64,000 nucleotides of DNA from Eubacterium sp. AM49-13BH (GTDB taxonomy: Bacteria > Bacillota > Clostridia > Lachnospirales > Lachnospiraceae), in assembly GCF_003464165.1 (NCBI RefSeq), contig NZ_QSEK01000001.1, forward strand, positions 1 to 64,000, in the 5' to 3' direction. The notes under the pieces were generated by a model, which was given only the letters and a program-made list of their open reading frames with translations, did not search any database and was not told the DNA's origin. The stretch's first letter is position 1. The number at the start of each line of letters is the position of its first letter. Shown here piece by piece: positions 1 to 8,465 of the stretch. The translations under genes were made by a program, and so were the position numbers.

Positions 1-212
1 GTGCACCGGTTGCATTGCCAAATGCATAGCCGGGTAGCCAAGTCGGGACGGGATAAACGCTGAAGGCATCTAAGCGTGAAGCCCCCCTCAAGATGAGATA
101 TCCCATAACGTAAGTTAGTAAGACCCCTTGAAGACGACGAGGTAGATAGGCAGAAGGTGGAAGTGTGGTGACATATGGAGCTGATCTGTACTAATAGGTC
201 GAGGGCTTAACC
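1..212 (+). rRNA. rrl: 23S ribosomal RNA, 3' end (partial)
   Basis: The first ~212 bases are the conserved 3' terminal part of bacterial 23S rRNA. The run from 'agccgggtagccaagtcggg' through 'tactaataggtcgagggctt' matches the family's domain VI and terminal helix as I know them. The gene enters from outside the window; the 3' end is placed just after 'gggcttaacc' and is accurate to a few bases. No 5S rRNA follows; a tRNA cluster follows instead, probably processed from the same transcript. Confidence 0.95.
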
Positions 213-376
213 AAGAGAAAAGGTTAAGACGGTTTGGATAGAACAAAGAGAGTTATTCTTAAGAGTAATCGGATGAAAAAGTATTTGCAAAGACAGATAC
301 GATATGATATATTTAATGTGCAGTTTTGAAGGAGCAATCTTTCAAAAGAGTTTATCTCTTAATTGCGAAAGCGATT
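213..376 (+). other. Spacer between 23S rRNA and tRNA-Asp, no 5S rRNA recognisable
   Basis: These 164 bases separate the 23S 3' end from tRNA-Asp. I looked for the ~117-nt 5S rRNA (conserved loop A and central GAA-rich segments, complementary ends) and see none. The stretch is A/G-rich, probably processing spacer. No protein-coding signal is evident. Confidence 0.6.
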
Positions 377-450
377 GGCCTGGTGGCTCAGCTGGTTAGA
401 GCGCCGCCCTGTCACGGCGGAGGTCGTGGGTTCGAACCCCATCCGGGTCG
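377..450 (+). tRNA. tRNA-Asp (anticodon GTC)
   Basis: A complete cloverleaf can be folded. The 7-bp acceptor stem has two G-U pairs, the D stem is GCTC/GAGC, the anticodon stem CCGCC/GGCGG encloses loop CTGTCAC with GTC at 411-413, and the T arm has loop TTCGAAC. The discriminator is G450 and the next bases are not CCA, so CCA must be added after transcription. Confidence 0.97.
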
Positions 451-503
451 TTGTTATCATTTCCCAGATGATAACTTGCTGGAAACAGCTTACAATTATA
501 TAT

Positions 504-576
504 GGGGTCTTAGCTCAGCTGGGAGAGCATCTGCCTTACAAGCAGAGGGTCACAGGTTCGAGCCCTGTAGGCCCCA
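504..576 (+). tRNA. tRNA-Val (anticodon TAC)
   Basis: A complete cloverleaf with acceptor GGGGTCT pairing to AGGCCCC, D stem GCTC/GAGC and anticodon loop CTTACAA with TAC at 537-539. The discriminator is A576. CCA is not encoded. Confidence 0.97.
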
Positions 577-584
577 TCAATTTT

Positions 585-656
585 GCCGACTTGGCTCAAT
601 GGCAGAGCAGCTGATTTGTAATCAGCAGGTTGTTGGTTCGACTCCGACAGTCGGCT
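585..656 (+). tRNA. tRNA-Thr (anticodon TGT)
   Basis: A complete cloverleaf with acceptor GCCGACT pairing to AGTCGGC, anticodon stem GCTGA/TCAGC and loop TTTGTAA with TGT at 617-619. The discriminator is T656. CCA is not encoded. It lies 8 bases after tRNA-Val. Confidence 0.96.
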
Positions 657-701
657 CTATATTAATAATGTGAGAGCATTATTAATATTAATTTAATAGA
701 T

Positions 702-783
702 GGGTGGATTCCCGAGTGGCCAAAGGGGACAGACTGTAAATCTGCTGGCACTGCCTTCGAAGGTTCGAATCCTTCTCCGCCCA
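702..783 (+). tRNA. tRNA-Tyr (anticodon GTA)
   Basis: This is a class II tRNA of 82 nt with a long variable arm. Acceptor GGGTGGA pairs with TCCGCCC, anticodon loop CTGTAAA holds GTA at 736-738, and T stem GAAGG/CCTTC encloses TTCGAAT. The discriminator is A783. CCA is not encoded. Confidence 0.96.
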
Positions 784-832
784 CTTTGATGTATATTATA
801 CATCTGTTTAACATAATATATATAGTGAATGC

Positions 833-906
833 CGCGGGGTAGAGCAGCTCGGAAGCTCGTCGGGCTCATAACCCGAAGGTCACAGGTTCAAATCCTGTCC
901 CCGCTA
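833..906 (+). tRNA. tRNA-fMet, initiator (anticodon CAT)
   Basis: Initiator identity is shown by the three consecutive G-C pairs closing the anticodon loop (GGG-CTCATAA-CCC) and by the unpaired first position of the acceptor stem (C1 opposite T72). Most bacterial initiators have C1 opposite A72, so this is a variant mismatch. CCA is not encoded. Confidence 0.95.
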
Positions 907-910
907 CTAA

Positions 911-983
<73 letters not shown>

Positions 984-986
984 CTT

Positions 987-1018
987 AAAGCTGTTTCGTG
1001 ATGAAACAGCTTTTTTTG
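987..1018 (+). terminator. Rho-independent terminator of the rRNA/tRNA operon
   Basis: The hairpin AAAGCTGTTTC / GAAACAGCTTT has a 5-base loop and is followed by a run of T. It lies immediately after tRNA-Phe and closes the cluster. Confidence 0.9.
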
Positions 1019-1075
1019 CGTTAAAAACATTTATAAACACATATTAATTTTTTGTAATGGACAAAGGAGGATATT

Positions 1076-2116
1076 ATGTCAAAAGGAAACATTAATTATA
1101 AATATTTAAAAAGAAGAAAGTCATGGTTCAGGAGAAATCTGACACTTGTTATATTTATTGCTGTTGCTGTGATTGCTATTGCAGGAGCAGTAACTGCTGG
1201 AATTATGTTGTCTCATTATAATAAGGAAAAACAGGATGATAATCATGGGAGTAATGATGAACAGACAGTTGTTTCAACAGAAGAGACAACAGCGGCAAGG
1301 GAAGTTGTGTGGATTGATAATAAAGAGCCTGAATCAAAAGAACAAGAATACATTGCACCAGAAGGAGTTTATCTTCCATATTTTATTAAAGTAAATAGAG
1401 CTGCTAACTGTGCTACAGTGTATGGGATTGATGAGAATGGAGAATACACTATACCAGTCAAAGCATTTGCAACATCATGTGGAAAAGCAGGCGACGAAAC
1501 TATTGTGGGTGAGAATTATGTAACATCAGATAAGTACGAATGGGGATATATGGTTGATGGTACTTATGGACGTTATGCATTCAGAATAAGTGGAGGTTAT
1601 CTGTTCCATTCTGTGCCATATTATTCAATGAATAAGGGTGATCTGGAGGATGGACAGTACAATAAGCTTGGTGATTATGCTTCTCTTGGATGCGTTAGAA
1701 TGTGCGTTAGGGATGTAAAGTGGATATATGATAACTGTCCATCGGGAACAGGTGTAACTATATATGATGATGCAGTTAATCCTGGACCACTTGGTAAGCC
1801 GGATTCTATAAAGATTCCAGAGGACAGTGCATATGCCGGCTGGGATCCTACAGACCCTGACGAGAATAATCCATGGAATGCTTATAGTGCTAAGATAGAA
1901 GGGGCAAAGGACATTCAGACAAAGATTGGTCAGAGTATAGATGTAATGACAGGGGTTACTGCAACTGATACTTGTGGTAATGATATTACTGCAAAGATTG
2001 TGACTGTTGGAAGATATACATTTGACCAGACAGGTACTTATGATATTAAGTATGAAGTTACAGATGCAATTGGAAGCCATGATGAAGTAACAGTAAAGCT
2101 TATGGTTACAGAATAA
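1076..2116 (+). CDS. Membrane-anchored L,D-transpeptidase (YkuD family) with C-terminal Ig-like domain
   Basis: The predicted 346-aa protein has a basic N-terminus, one membrane segment (about residues 22-46), an acidic Thr/Glu-rich linker (50-95) and a YkuD catalytic domain (about 105-230). The active-site signature is visible as His178 (LFHSVP) and Cys206 in SLGCVRM; the usual SHGC is here SLGC, a variant I know from Firmicute members. Residues ~275-346 resemble a bacterial Ig-like (DUF5011-type) domain. Enzymes of this family make 3-3 cross-links in peptidoglycan or attach proteins to it outside the membrane. The start is set by AAAGGAGG eight bases before ATG. The tRNA terminator upstream separates it from the RNA operon. 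Confidence 0.85.
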   Translation: MSKGNINYKYLKRRKSWFRRNLTLVIFIAVAVIAIAGAVTAGIMLSHYNKEKQDDNHGSNDEQTVVSTEETTAAREVVWIDNKEPESKEQEYIAPEGVYLPYFIKVNRAANCATVYGIDENGEYTIPVKAFATSCGKAGDETIVGENYVTSDKYEWGYMVDGTYGRYAFRISGGYLFHSVPYYSMNKGDLEDGQYNKLGDYASLGCVRMCVRDVKWIYDNCPSGTGVTIYDDAVNPGPLGKPDSIKIPEDSAYAGWDPTDPDENNPWNAYSAKIEGAKDIQTKIGQSIDVMTGVTATDTCGNDITAKIVTVGRYTFDQTGTYDIKYEVTDAIGSHDEVTVKLMVTE

Positions 2117-2136
2117 GAGATAATGGAGTTGTATTG

Positions 2137-3540
2137 ATGGGAAATATAGATATTCTGGCAAAACTTGAAGAGTATTCAAAAGCTGGTTATGTGCCGATGC
2201 ATATGCCAGGAGGAAAGCGCAATACTGAATATGCAAGTACTTCAGAACTTGATATTACCGAGATTGACGGATTTGATAATATGCATAATGCGGATGGTAT
2301 TATTAAAAATGCGTCTGACAGGGCAGCAAAATTGTATGGAGCAGATAAAACACTGATGCTTGTAAATGGAAGTACAGCAGGAATATTATCGGCTATATGC
2401 GGTGCGACGAAAAGAAAAGGAAAGATTATCGTTGCAAGAAACTGTCATGTGTCAGTGTACAATGCATTGATTATGGCACAGTTAGAGCCAGTATATGTTA
2501 TACCGGAGGTTGATAATGATACAGGAATATACAGAGGACTATCATTAGAACAGATTAGAAAATGTGTTGAAAATAACAGGGATGCACAGGCGGTTATTAT
2601 AACTTCTCCGACTTATGAAGGTGTTGTGTCAGAGGTAAGGGAGATTGCCAGTTATCTGCATGAAAAAGGAATACCACTTATAGTTGATGAAGCGCATGGG
2701 GCACATTTTGAATTCAGTGAGGAATTTCCAGAGTCGGCAGTAAAAGCTGGGGCTGACATTGTAATTAACAGTATTCATAAAACATTACCGGCACTTACAC
2801 AGACTGCACTTCTACATATTTCTGGAAATTATGTAGATTATGATAAAGTGGAAAGATTTTGGAATATATATCAGACAACCAGTCCTTCATATATTCTTAT
2901 GGCGAGTATTGACAGATGTATGGGAATTATTGAAGGGCAGGGAGATTATATTTTTAAGGAATATATCAACAGACTTAAGAATTTAAGAAAAAATATTGCA
3001 AAACTTAATAATATAAGATTGATGGATAGTGATGATATTTCTAAGATTATTCTTATATGTGATGATGGAAAGTACCTATATGACAGGTTATTGGATGAAT
3101 ATAAGGTGCAGCTTGAGATGGCATCATTTAAATATGTTATTGCAATGACTTCAGTTGCTGATAAACAGGAGTATTATGACAGATTTCTTAGTGCATTGAA
3201 GGAGATTGATGAAAGCTGGAAAGTTGAAAGCAAAGACAGTGAAAATGATGTAGGTGAAAGATTAGGGTATGCGATTAACAACAAGCCGGAAGTATGTATG
3301 TGTCCAGCAGATGCAATTGATTTAATGGATGAAAATGGATATGAAGATTTATCTGTTAATTCACCTGATATATGTGGTAGAATAAGTATGTCATCGGTTC
3401 TTATATACCCACCGGGAATGCCTGTTGTTAATGTAGGCGAGCGGATTACCGGTGATGTATGCAGAATTATTAAGAGTGCGATAAATGCCGGGCTGGAAGT
3501 ACCCGGTCTTAAGGAAGGAAAGATAAGATGCCTGAGATAG
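2137..3540 (+). CDS. Orn/Lys/Arg decarboxylase family PLP enzyme (YaaO-like)
   Basis: The 467-aa protein belongs to the fold-type I PLP decarboxylases acting on arginine, lysine or ornithine. The PLP lysine is in NSIHKTLPALTQ, and HMPGGKR near the N-terminus and DEAHGAH are typical of the family. It has the short architecture of Bacillus YaaO rather than the long inducible form with a wing domain. In B. subtilis yaaO precedes tmk-holB-yaaT-yabB-rsmI, and the same order is kept here with a guanylate kinase-like gene in place of tmk. An in-frame TTG lies one codon upstream; ATG at 2137 has the better spacing from TAATGGAG. The exact amino acid substrate cannot be read from sequence. Confidence 0.85.
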   Translation: MGNIDILAKLEEYSKAGYVPMHMPGGKRNTEYASTSELDITEIDGFDNMHNADGIIKNASDRAAKLYGADKTLMLVNGSTAGILSAICGATKRKGKIIVARNCHVSVYNALIMAQLEPVYVIPEVDNDTGIYRGLSLEQIRKCVENNRDAQAVIITSPTYEGVVSEVREIASYLHEKGIPLIVDEAHGAHFEFSEEFPESAVKAGADIVINSIHKTLPALTQTALLHISGNYVDYDKVERFWNIYQTTSPSYILMASIDRCMGIIEGQGDYIFKEYINRLKNLRKNIAKLNNIRLMDSDDISKIILICDDGKYLYDRLLDEYKVQLEMASFKYVIAMTSVADKQEYYDRFLSALKEIDESWKVESKDSENDVGERLGYAINNKPEVCMCPADAIDLMDENGYEDLSVNSPDICGRISMSSVLIYPPGMPVVNVGERITGDVCRIIKSAINAGLEVPGLKEGKIRCLR

Positions 3541-4124
3541 CATTTATTATGGGAAAAAGCGCGTCCGGTAAGGATAAGATATATAAAAACCTAATTGAAG
3601 ATGAAAGTCTGAAGCTTAATACTGTTATATTGTATACAACAAGACCAATGAGAGCCGGGGAGACCGATGGGGTTGAGTATTTTTTTGTAAATGATGAGAC
3701 AGCTGTTAAGATGCAGGAGAGCGGCAGGATTGTTGAACTGAGAGAATATAATACTGTGTATGGTGTGTGGAAGTATTTTACAGCTGATGACGGACAGATT
3801 GACCTTAACAGTGGTAACAGGTATCTGGTTATAGGAACGCTTGAAGCGTATGATAAATTCTGTGAATTCTATGGAAAACAGCATATTATGCCGGTATATA
3901 TTGAGGTTGAAGATGGATTGAGACTTACAAGGGCTATCCACAGAGAACAGAAACAGGATAATCCACACTATGAGGAAATGTGCAGAAGATTTCTTGCAGA
4001 CAGTGAGGATTTTTCAGAAGAGAATATTGCTAAGGCTGGTATTACAAGAAGATTCAGCAATAATGGGGAATTTGAGAACTGTCTCAATGAAGTAAGGGAA
4101 GCTATAGTAACAGGTTTATGTTAG
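3528..4124 (+). CDS. Guanylate kinase-like P-loop kinase
   Basis: The 198-aa protein has a P-loop (GKSASGKD, residues ~9-16) and the guanylate kinase GMP-binding signature TTRPMRAGETDGVEYFFV, which supports phosphoryl transfer to GMP or a related nucleotide. It overlaps the decarboxylase end by 13 bases, so translation is probably coupled. It occupies the place of thymidylate kinase in the Bacillus holB cluster. The lid region is diverged (REQKQDNPHYEEMCRRFLAD), so it may be a second guanylate kinase-like paralogue rather than the housekeeping enzyme. I assign the family firmly but not a symbol. Confidence 0.8.
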   Translation: MPEIAFIMGKSASGKDKIYKNLIEDESLKLNTVILYTTRPMRAGETDGVEYFFVNDETAVKMQESGRIVELREYNTVYGVWKYFTADDGQIDLNSGNRYLVIGTLEAYDKFCEFYGKQHIMPVYIEVEDGLRLTRAIHREQKQDNPHYEEMCRRFLADSEDFSEENIAKAGITRRFSNNGEFENCLNEVREAIVTGLC

Positions 4125-4262
4125 TAAGAGGTTTATCAATAGGTATTTCAACATAGAATCATTATGTGTTATAATATAATGTATGATTAACTAAATTATC
4201 AAACAACTGCAATGTAGTAGTTATATGAAAGATGAATATGCAAGAAGGAAAGAGGGATAAGT
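4125..4262 (+). promoter_or_regulatory. Upstream region of holB with a probable -10 element
   Basis: This 138-base gap contains AT-rich sequence with overlapping TATAAT-like hexamers near 4170-4180 (TTATAATATAATG). It probably carries a promoter for holB and the genes after it. No terminator hairpin is evident after the guanylate kinase gene. Confidence 0.4.
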
Positions 4263-5258
4263 ATGAGTAATTTTTCAGATATATATGGATATGAGACTAT
4301 TAAAGAGCATTTGCAGAGTGCAATATCTATGGGAAAGGTATCTCATGCTTATGTAATCAGCGGAGGACTGGGTGCAGGGAAAAAGCTTATTGCCAGCACA
4401 TTTGCACAGACACTGCAGTGTGAGGCGGGCGGTGTTGAGCCTTGCGGGGTGTGCCATTCCTGTGTGCAGGCGGCAGGCAGGAACCAGCCGGATATTATCT
4501 GGGTTGGACATGAGAAGCCGGGAAGTATCGGTGTTGATGATATAAGAGATCAGCTTGTATCGGATATGCAGATTAAGCCTTACAGCAGTCCTTACAAGAT
4601 ATACATTATTGATGAAGCAGACAAGCTTACTGTTGCAGCACAGAATGCAATGCTTAAGACAATTGAAGAGCCACCGGCTTATGGAATTGTTATTCTGCTT
4701 GCTAATAATCCGGATGTTTTCTTACAGACTATTCTGTCAAGATGCGTTGTGCTTGATCTTAAGCCACTTAAGGATGATGTAGTTATTAAATATCTTAAAG
4801 ACCACTATGATAATATCGGTGATTACGAGTGCAAATTTGCAGCAAGATTCGCAGCAGGACGAATCGGCAGGGCAATGACTATGGTCGAATCTACTGAGTT
4901 TGCTGAGTTAAGACGTGATGTAATGGACGTTATTAAGAATGCTAAGGATATGGATTCGGCTGATATTATGACATCGGTGAAAAGAGTTACCAATTATAAG
5001 CTGACTATTGATGATTACCTTGACCTTATGCTTATGTGGTACAGGGATGTACTTATGTTTAAGAGTACGAATGATACTAATCTGCTCATATTTAATGATC
5101 AGATGACACTGATAAAGAGTCAGGCACAGACTATGTCATATGAAGGTTTACAGGATATTATTAATTCTATTGACAGGGTTAAGGTGAGACTTCAGGCAAA
5201 TGTTAATTTTGATCTTGTTATTGAATTGCTTATTATGGCGATTAAGGAAAATTCATAG
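4263..5258 (+). CDS. holB: DNA polymerase III subunit delta'
   Basis: The 331-aa AAA+ protein is the delta' subunit of the clamp loader that places the sliding clamp on DNA. The Walker A-like segment (GGLGAGKK) has Lys where Thr/Ser is usual, as expected for non-hydrolysing delta'. A four-cysteine zinc module is visible (C-C-x2-C-x2-C pattern around PCGVCHSC), as are IIDEADKLT and the conserved SRC motif (ILSRCVVL). The gene has AAAGAGGGATAAGT before ATG. Its neighbours yaaT, trmN6 and rsmI are the classical Bacillus partners. Confidence 0.92.
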   Translation: MSNFSDIYGYETIKEHLQSAISMGKVSHAYVISGGLGAGKKLIASTFAQTLQCEAGGVEPCGVCHSCVQAAGRNQPDIIWVGHEKPGSIGVDDIRDQLVSDMQIKPYSSPYKIYIIDEADKLTVAAQNAMLKTIEEPPAYGIVILLANNPDVFLQTILSRCVVLDLKPLKDDVVIKYLKDHYDNIGDYECKFAARFAAGRIGRAMTMVESTEFAELRRDVMDVIKNAKDMDSADIMTSVKRVTNYKLTIDDYLDLMLMWYRDVLMFKSTNDTNLLIFNDQMTLIKSQAQTMSYEGLQDIINSIDRVKVRLQANVNFDLVIELLIMAIKENS

Positions 5259-5272
5259 AATGGAGAGTATAG

Positions 5273-6187
5273 ATGACTAAAGTTGTTGGAGTTAGATTCA
5301 GACAGGTTGGAAAGATATATTTTTTTGCACCTGGGAAATATTCAGTCGAAACAGGACAGCATGTTATTGTTGAGACTGCCAGAGGAGTTGAATATGGACA
5401 GGTTGTTCTAGGTGAAAGAGATGTTGAAGATACAGCGGTTATCCAGCCTCTAAAGGCAATTATAAGGGTTGCAACACCAGAAGATGATGAAAGAGAATTA
5501 AGAAACAGAGAAAAGGAAAAAGAAGCATTTAAGATATGTCTTGAGAAGATTGCAAAGCATAATCTTGACATGAAGCTTATTAAGGCTGAGTATACATTTG
5601 ACAATAATAAGGTGCTGTTCTATTTTACTGCTGATGGAAGAATTGATTTCAGAGAGCTTGTTAAGGATCTTGCTGCAGTATTTAAGACAAGAATTGAATT
5701 AAGACAGATTGGAGTAAGGGATGAGACTAAGATTCTTGGTGGAATTGGTTCCTGCGGAAGACCTTTATGTTGTGCCACATTTTTACCAGAATTCAATCCG
5801 GTATCTATTAAGATGGCTAAGGAGCAGAATCTGTCACTTAATCCAACTAAGATTTCAGGTGTGTGTGGACGACTTATGTGTTGTTTAAAAAATGAACAGG
5901 ATACATATGAGGAATTAAATAGTCATCTGCCTAATGTGGGAGATTCTGTTACTACACCAGATAAACTGGTTGGTGAGGTTTCAAGTGTCAATGTTTTAAG
6001 GCAGAGAGTTAAGGTATTAATAACTCATGATAATGACGAAAAGGAACTTAAGGAATATCCGGTTGAGGAGCTTCGTTTTAAGAGAAAAAGAAGATTTGAT
6101 AAGGTCCGCATTGATGATGATAAGGAACTTAAGGCACTTGAAGAATTAGAAAGAAAAGAAGGAAAAGCCCATATTAGTGATGATTAA
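5273..6187 (+). CDS. yaaT: PSP1-domain protein, YaaT family
   Basis: The 304-aa protein carries the PSP1 C-terminal domain with the cysteine pattern ...GSCGRPLCCATFL... and ...GVCGRLMCCLKNE.... In B. subtilis YaaT works with YlbF and YmcA as the Y-complex that affects RNase Y activity, competence, biofilm formation and sporulation. Neither partner is in this window. A Lys/Arg/Glu-rich tail follows residue ~260. It begins 14 bases after holB and overlaps trmN6 at its end. Confidence 0.9.
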   Translation: MTKVVGVRFRQVGKIYFFAPGKYSVETGQHVIVETARGVEYGQVVLGERDVEDTAVIQPLKAIIRVATPEDDERELRNREKEKEAFKICLEKIAKHNLDMKLIKAEYTFDNNKVLFYFTADGRIDFRELVKDLAAVFKTRIELRQIGVRDETKILGGIGSCGRPLCCATFLPEFNPVSIKMAKEQNLSLNPTKISGVCGRLMCCLKNEQDTYEELNSHLPNVGDSVTTPDKLVGEVSSVNVLRQRVKVLITHDNDEKELKEYPVEELRFKRKRRFDKVRIDDDKELKALEELERKEGKAHISDD

Positions 6188-6899
6188 TGAACGAATTGAT
6201 GATTTGATGAGAGATGGACTAAAGCTTATACAGAATACAGATATTTTTTGTTTTGGAATGGACGCAGTGCTGTTGTCTACTTATGCCACGGCAGGGAAGA
6301 AAGACAGGGTGCTGGATATGGGTACCGGTAATGGTATTATTCCGGTGCTTATGCAGTCTAAGAATCCAGGTAGCACATATAGTGCTCTTGAGATTCAGGA
6401 GGGAAGCGCACAGCTTGCCAGAAGAAATGTGGAGCTTAATCATCTTGAGGACAGAATCAGTGTTGTTAAGGGTGATATTAAGGAAGCTTCCACTATATTT
6501 GGGGAAGCTTCTTTTAATGTTGTGACGAGCAATCCGCCATATATGAATGAAAATCACGGTATTGTTAATCCGGACAGTGCCAAGGCAATTGCAAGGCATG
6601 AGCTTCTGTGTAGTCTTGATGATGTTATAAGGGAAGCAAGCCGTTGTCTTAAATCCAAAGGGAAAATGTATATGGTTCACAGACCGAACAGACTTGTTGA
6701 TATATTTGACACTATGAGAAAGTATCATCTTGAGCCGAAGAGAATGAGGCTGGTGTATCCTTATGTGAATAAGGCTGCCAATATGGTGCTTATAGAAGCG
6801 GTTAAGGGAGGTAATTCCCAGCTTATTGTTGAAGAACCGCTTATTGTATACAAGACGGACGGTACTTACACTGATGCGCTTCTAAAAATGTATGAATAG
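6180..6899 (+). CDS. trmN6: tRNA1(Val) adenine-N6 methyltransferase-like protein (TrmN6/YabB)
   Basis: The ~239-aa class I SAM-dependent methyltransferase has motif I LDMGTGNGIIPVL and the adenine-N6 motif IV NPPYMNE. The E. coli member (YfiC) methylates A37 of tRNA1(Val); the Bacillus homologue YabB sits in the same cluster. A GTG lies one codon upstream; ATG at 6180 is taken. The start overlaps yaaT by 8 bases. The specific tRNA substrate is inferred from the family; tRNA-Val(TAC) is present in this window. Confidence 0.85.
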   Translation: MINERIDDLMRDGLKLIQNTDIFCFGMDAVLLSTYATAGKKDRVLDMGTGNGIIPVLMQSKNPGSTYSALEIQEGSAQLARRNVELNHLEDRISVVKGDIKEASTIFGEASFNVVTSNPPYMNENHGIVNPDSAKAIARHELLCSLDDVIREASRCLKSKGKMYMVHRPNRLVDIFDTMRKYHLEPKRMRLVYPYVNKAANMVLIEAVKGGNSQLIVEEPLIVYKTDGTYTDALLKMYE

Positions 6900-6912
6900 A
6901 TAGAGGTTTATT

Positions 6913-7791
6913 ATGGATAATGAAAAAAATGTAAAGAAAGACGGACCGGGTATGCTGTATCTGTGTGCAACGCCTATTGGTAATCTTGAGGATATTACTT
7001 ACAGGGTTCTGCGTGTGCTTTCAGAAGCAGACCTGATTGCAGCAGAGGATACAAGAAATAGTATTAAGCTGCTTAATCATTTTGAAATAAAGACACCAAT
7101 GACAAGCTATCATGAATTTAATAAGTATGATAAGGCAAAGGTTCTTGTTGATAAAATCTTAGGTGGAATGGATGTGGCTGTAATTACCGATGCGGGAACT
7201 CCGGGAATATCGGATCCAGGTGAGGAGCTTGTAAAGCAATGCAGGGCAGCAGGCATCAGGGTTACTTCACTTCCGGGACCGGCAGCATGCATAACAGCGC
7301 TTACAATGTCAGGACGCGAGACAAGAAGATTTGCATTTGAAGCATTTTTACCAGCGGATAAGAATGAGAGAAAAGAAGTTCTTGCAGAGTTAGCATGTGA
7401 AACAAGGACAATGATTATATATGAAGCACCGCACAGACTTACTAAGACACTTTCGGAACTTCAAGATACGCTTGGCGGTGACAGACAGATTACTATATGT
7501 AAGGAACTTACAAAGAGATATGAGAATTCTATGGAATTCACGCTTGAATCTGCATGTGAATATTATGAAAATAATGAGCCAAGAGGCGAATATGTGCTTG
7601 TGATTGCCGGTAAAAGCCGTGAGCAGTTAAAGGCCGAAGCAAGAAAGCAGTGGGAAAACATGAGTGTGGCAGAACATGTGCAGATGTATATGTCGCAGGG
7701 CATGGATAAGAAAGAAGCCATGAAAGCTGCGGCAAAGGACAGGGGTGTGTCAAAAAGGGATATATACCAAGAGCTTGAAGGGAAAGCGTAA
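6913..7791 (+). CDS. rsmI: 16S rRNA (cytidine1402-2'-O)-methyltransferase
   Basis: The 292-aa protein has the tetrapyrrole-methylase-like fold of RsmI. Visible family motifs are LYLCATPIGNLEDITYR at the start, AEDTRNSIKLLNHF, ITDAGTPGISDPG and SLPGPAACITAL. It methylates the ribose 2'-O of C1402 in the 16S decoding centre. AGAGGTTT lies before ATG, 13 bases after trmN6. It ends four bases before the convergent TetR gene, with no clear hairpin between them. Confidence 0.93.
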   Translation: MDNEKNVKKDGPGMLYLCATPIGNLEDITYRVLRVLSEADLIAAEDTRNSIKLLNHFEIKTPMTSYHEFNKYDKAKVLVDKILGGMDVAVITDAGTPGISDPGEELVKQCRAAGIRVTSLPGPAACITALTMSGRETRRFAFEAFLPADKNERKEVLAELACETRTMIIYEAPHRLTKTLSELQDTLGGDRQITICKELTKRYENSMEFTLESACEYYENNEPRGEYVLVIAGKSREQLKAEARKQWENMSVAEHVQMYMSQGMDKKEAMKAAAKDRGVSKRDIYQELEGKA

Positions 7792-7795
7792 GCAG

Positions 7796-8413
7796 CTACC
7801 GGATAGTGTGCTCTTTGATGATTGCACGTACTGTCTTGAAAAGATAAGGCTTGATAGTATCTATGTCAGCAGGTTCTTTATATAGAATTGCGCTGTAGCA
7901 AGTTGAACTTACAAGCTCAACAATAAGAAAGAGCATTATTTCAGGCTCTTCAAGTGAGATATCCTCAGCGTTAATCATTTCATAATATACATCTTTAAAG
8001 TTAATATCATCAGATGCAACCTTAGTTGTGAGAGCTTCCTTGAAGATTCCCCAGCTAAGGTTTTTTGATATAAATGTGAGAAGAGTCTGATTAGAATTCA
8101 GTTCGTCTACAATATGATTAATTATAAATATTATTTTTTCTTCGAAACCTAACTGTTCGTCCTTTTCCATAGAAAATTCTTCTAAATCAGCGACGGCATT
8201 CTTAAATAATTTACTTGATTCATGTGATATAAGACGGTTTCTTATATCATACTTATCCTTAAAATACAGATAAAATGTACCCTTAGCAATACCTGCTTTC
8301 TGAGAAATTTCCGCAATAGAAGTCTTCGAAACCCCCTGGGTAGTAAAGAGATTAAATGCAGTATTCAGCAGAGAAGTAAGTTTCTGTTGTTTGTTAGTTT
8401 CAAGCTTTCCCAT
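7796..8413 (-). CDS. TetR-family transcriptional repressor of the MMPL operon
   Basis: The 205-aa protein has an N-terminal TetR helix-turn-helix (about residues 10-55, ending in GIAKGTFYLYFKDKYDIR, typical of the family) and a helical ligand domain with no recognisable subtype. It is transcribed divergently from the MMPL transporter. Two copies of a dyad TGAC-n5-GTCA flank that promoter, so it most likely represses the transporter operon; the inducer is unknown. ATG at 8413 is chosen over GTG at 8422 because AAAGGTGA is well spaced only for the ATG. Confidence 0.85.
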   Translation of the reverse strand: MGKLETNKQQKLTSLLNTAFNLFTTQGVSKTSIAEISQKAGIAKGTFYLYFKDKYDIRNRLISHESSKLFKNAVADLEEFSMEKDEQLGFEEKIIFIINHIVDELNSNQTLLTFISKNLSWGIFKEALTTKVASDDINFKDVYYEMINAEDISLEEPEIMLFLIVELVSSTCYSAILYKEPADIDTIKPYLFKTVRAIIKEHTIR

Positions 8414-8465
8414 ATCAATCACTCACCTTTATATAATACTATTTTATTAGTTAAAATGCGTATAT

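Noticed and set aside
326..673. Two long open frames across the tRNA cluster
   Set aside because: They run through tRNA-Asp, tRNA-Val and tRNA-Thr in both frames and have no family resemblance; they are a by-product of tRNA sequence.
1625..2236. 203-residue frame on the minus strand opposite the L,D-transpeptidase gene
   Set aside because: It is antisense to a clear gene and its translation is low in recognisable features; it is a shadow.
7110..7292. Minus-strand frames within rsmI and other long genes
   Set aside because: They lie in shadow frames of strongly conserved genes with no ribosome-binding site.
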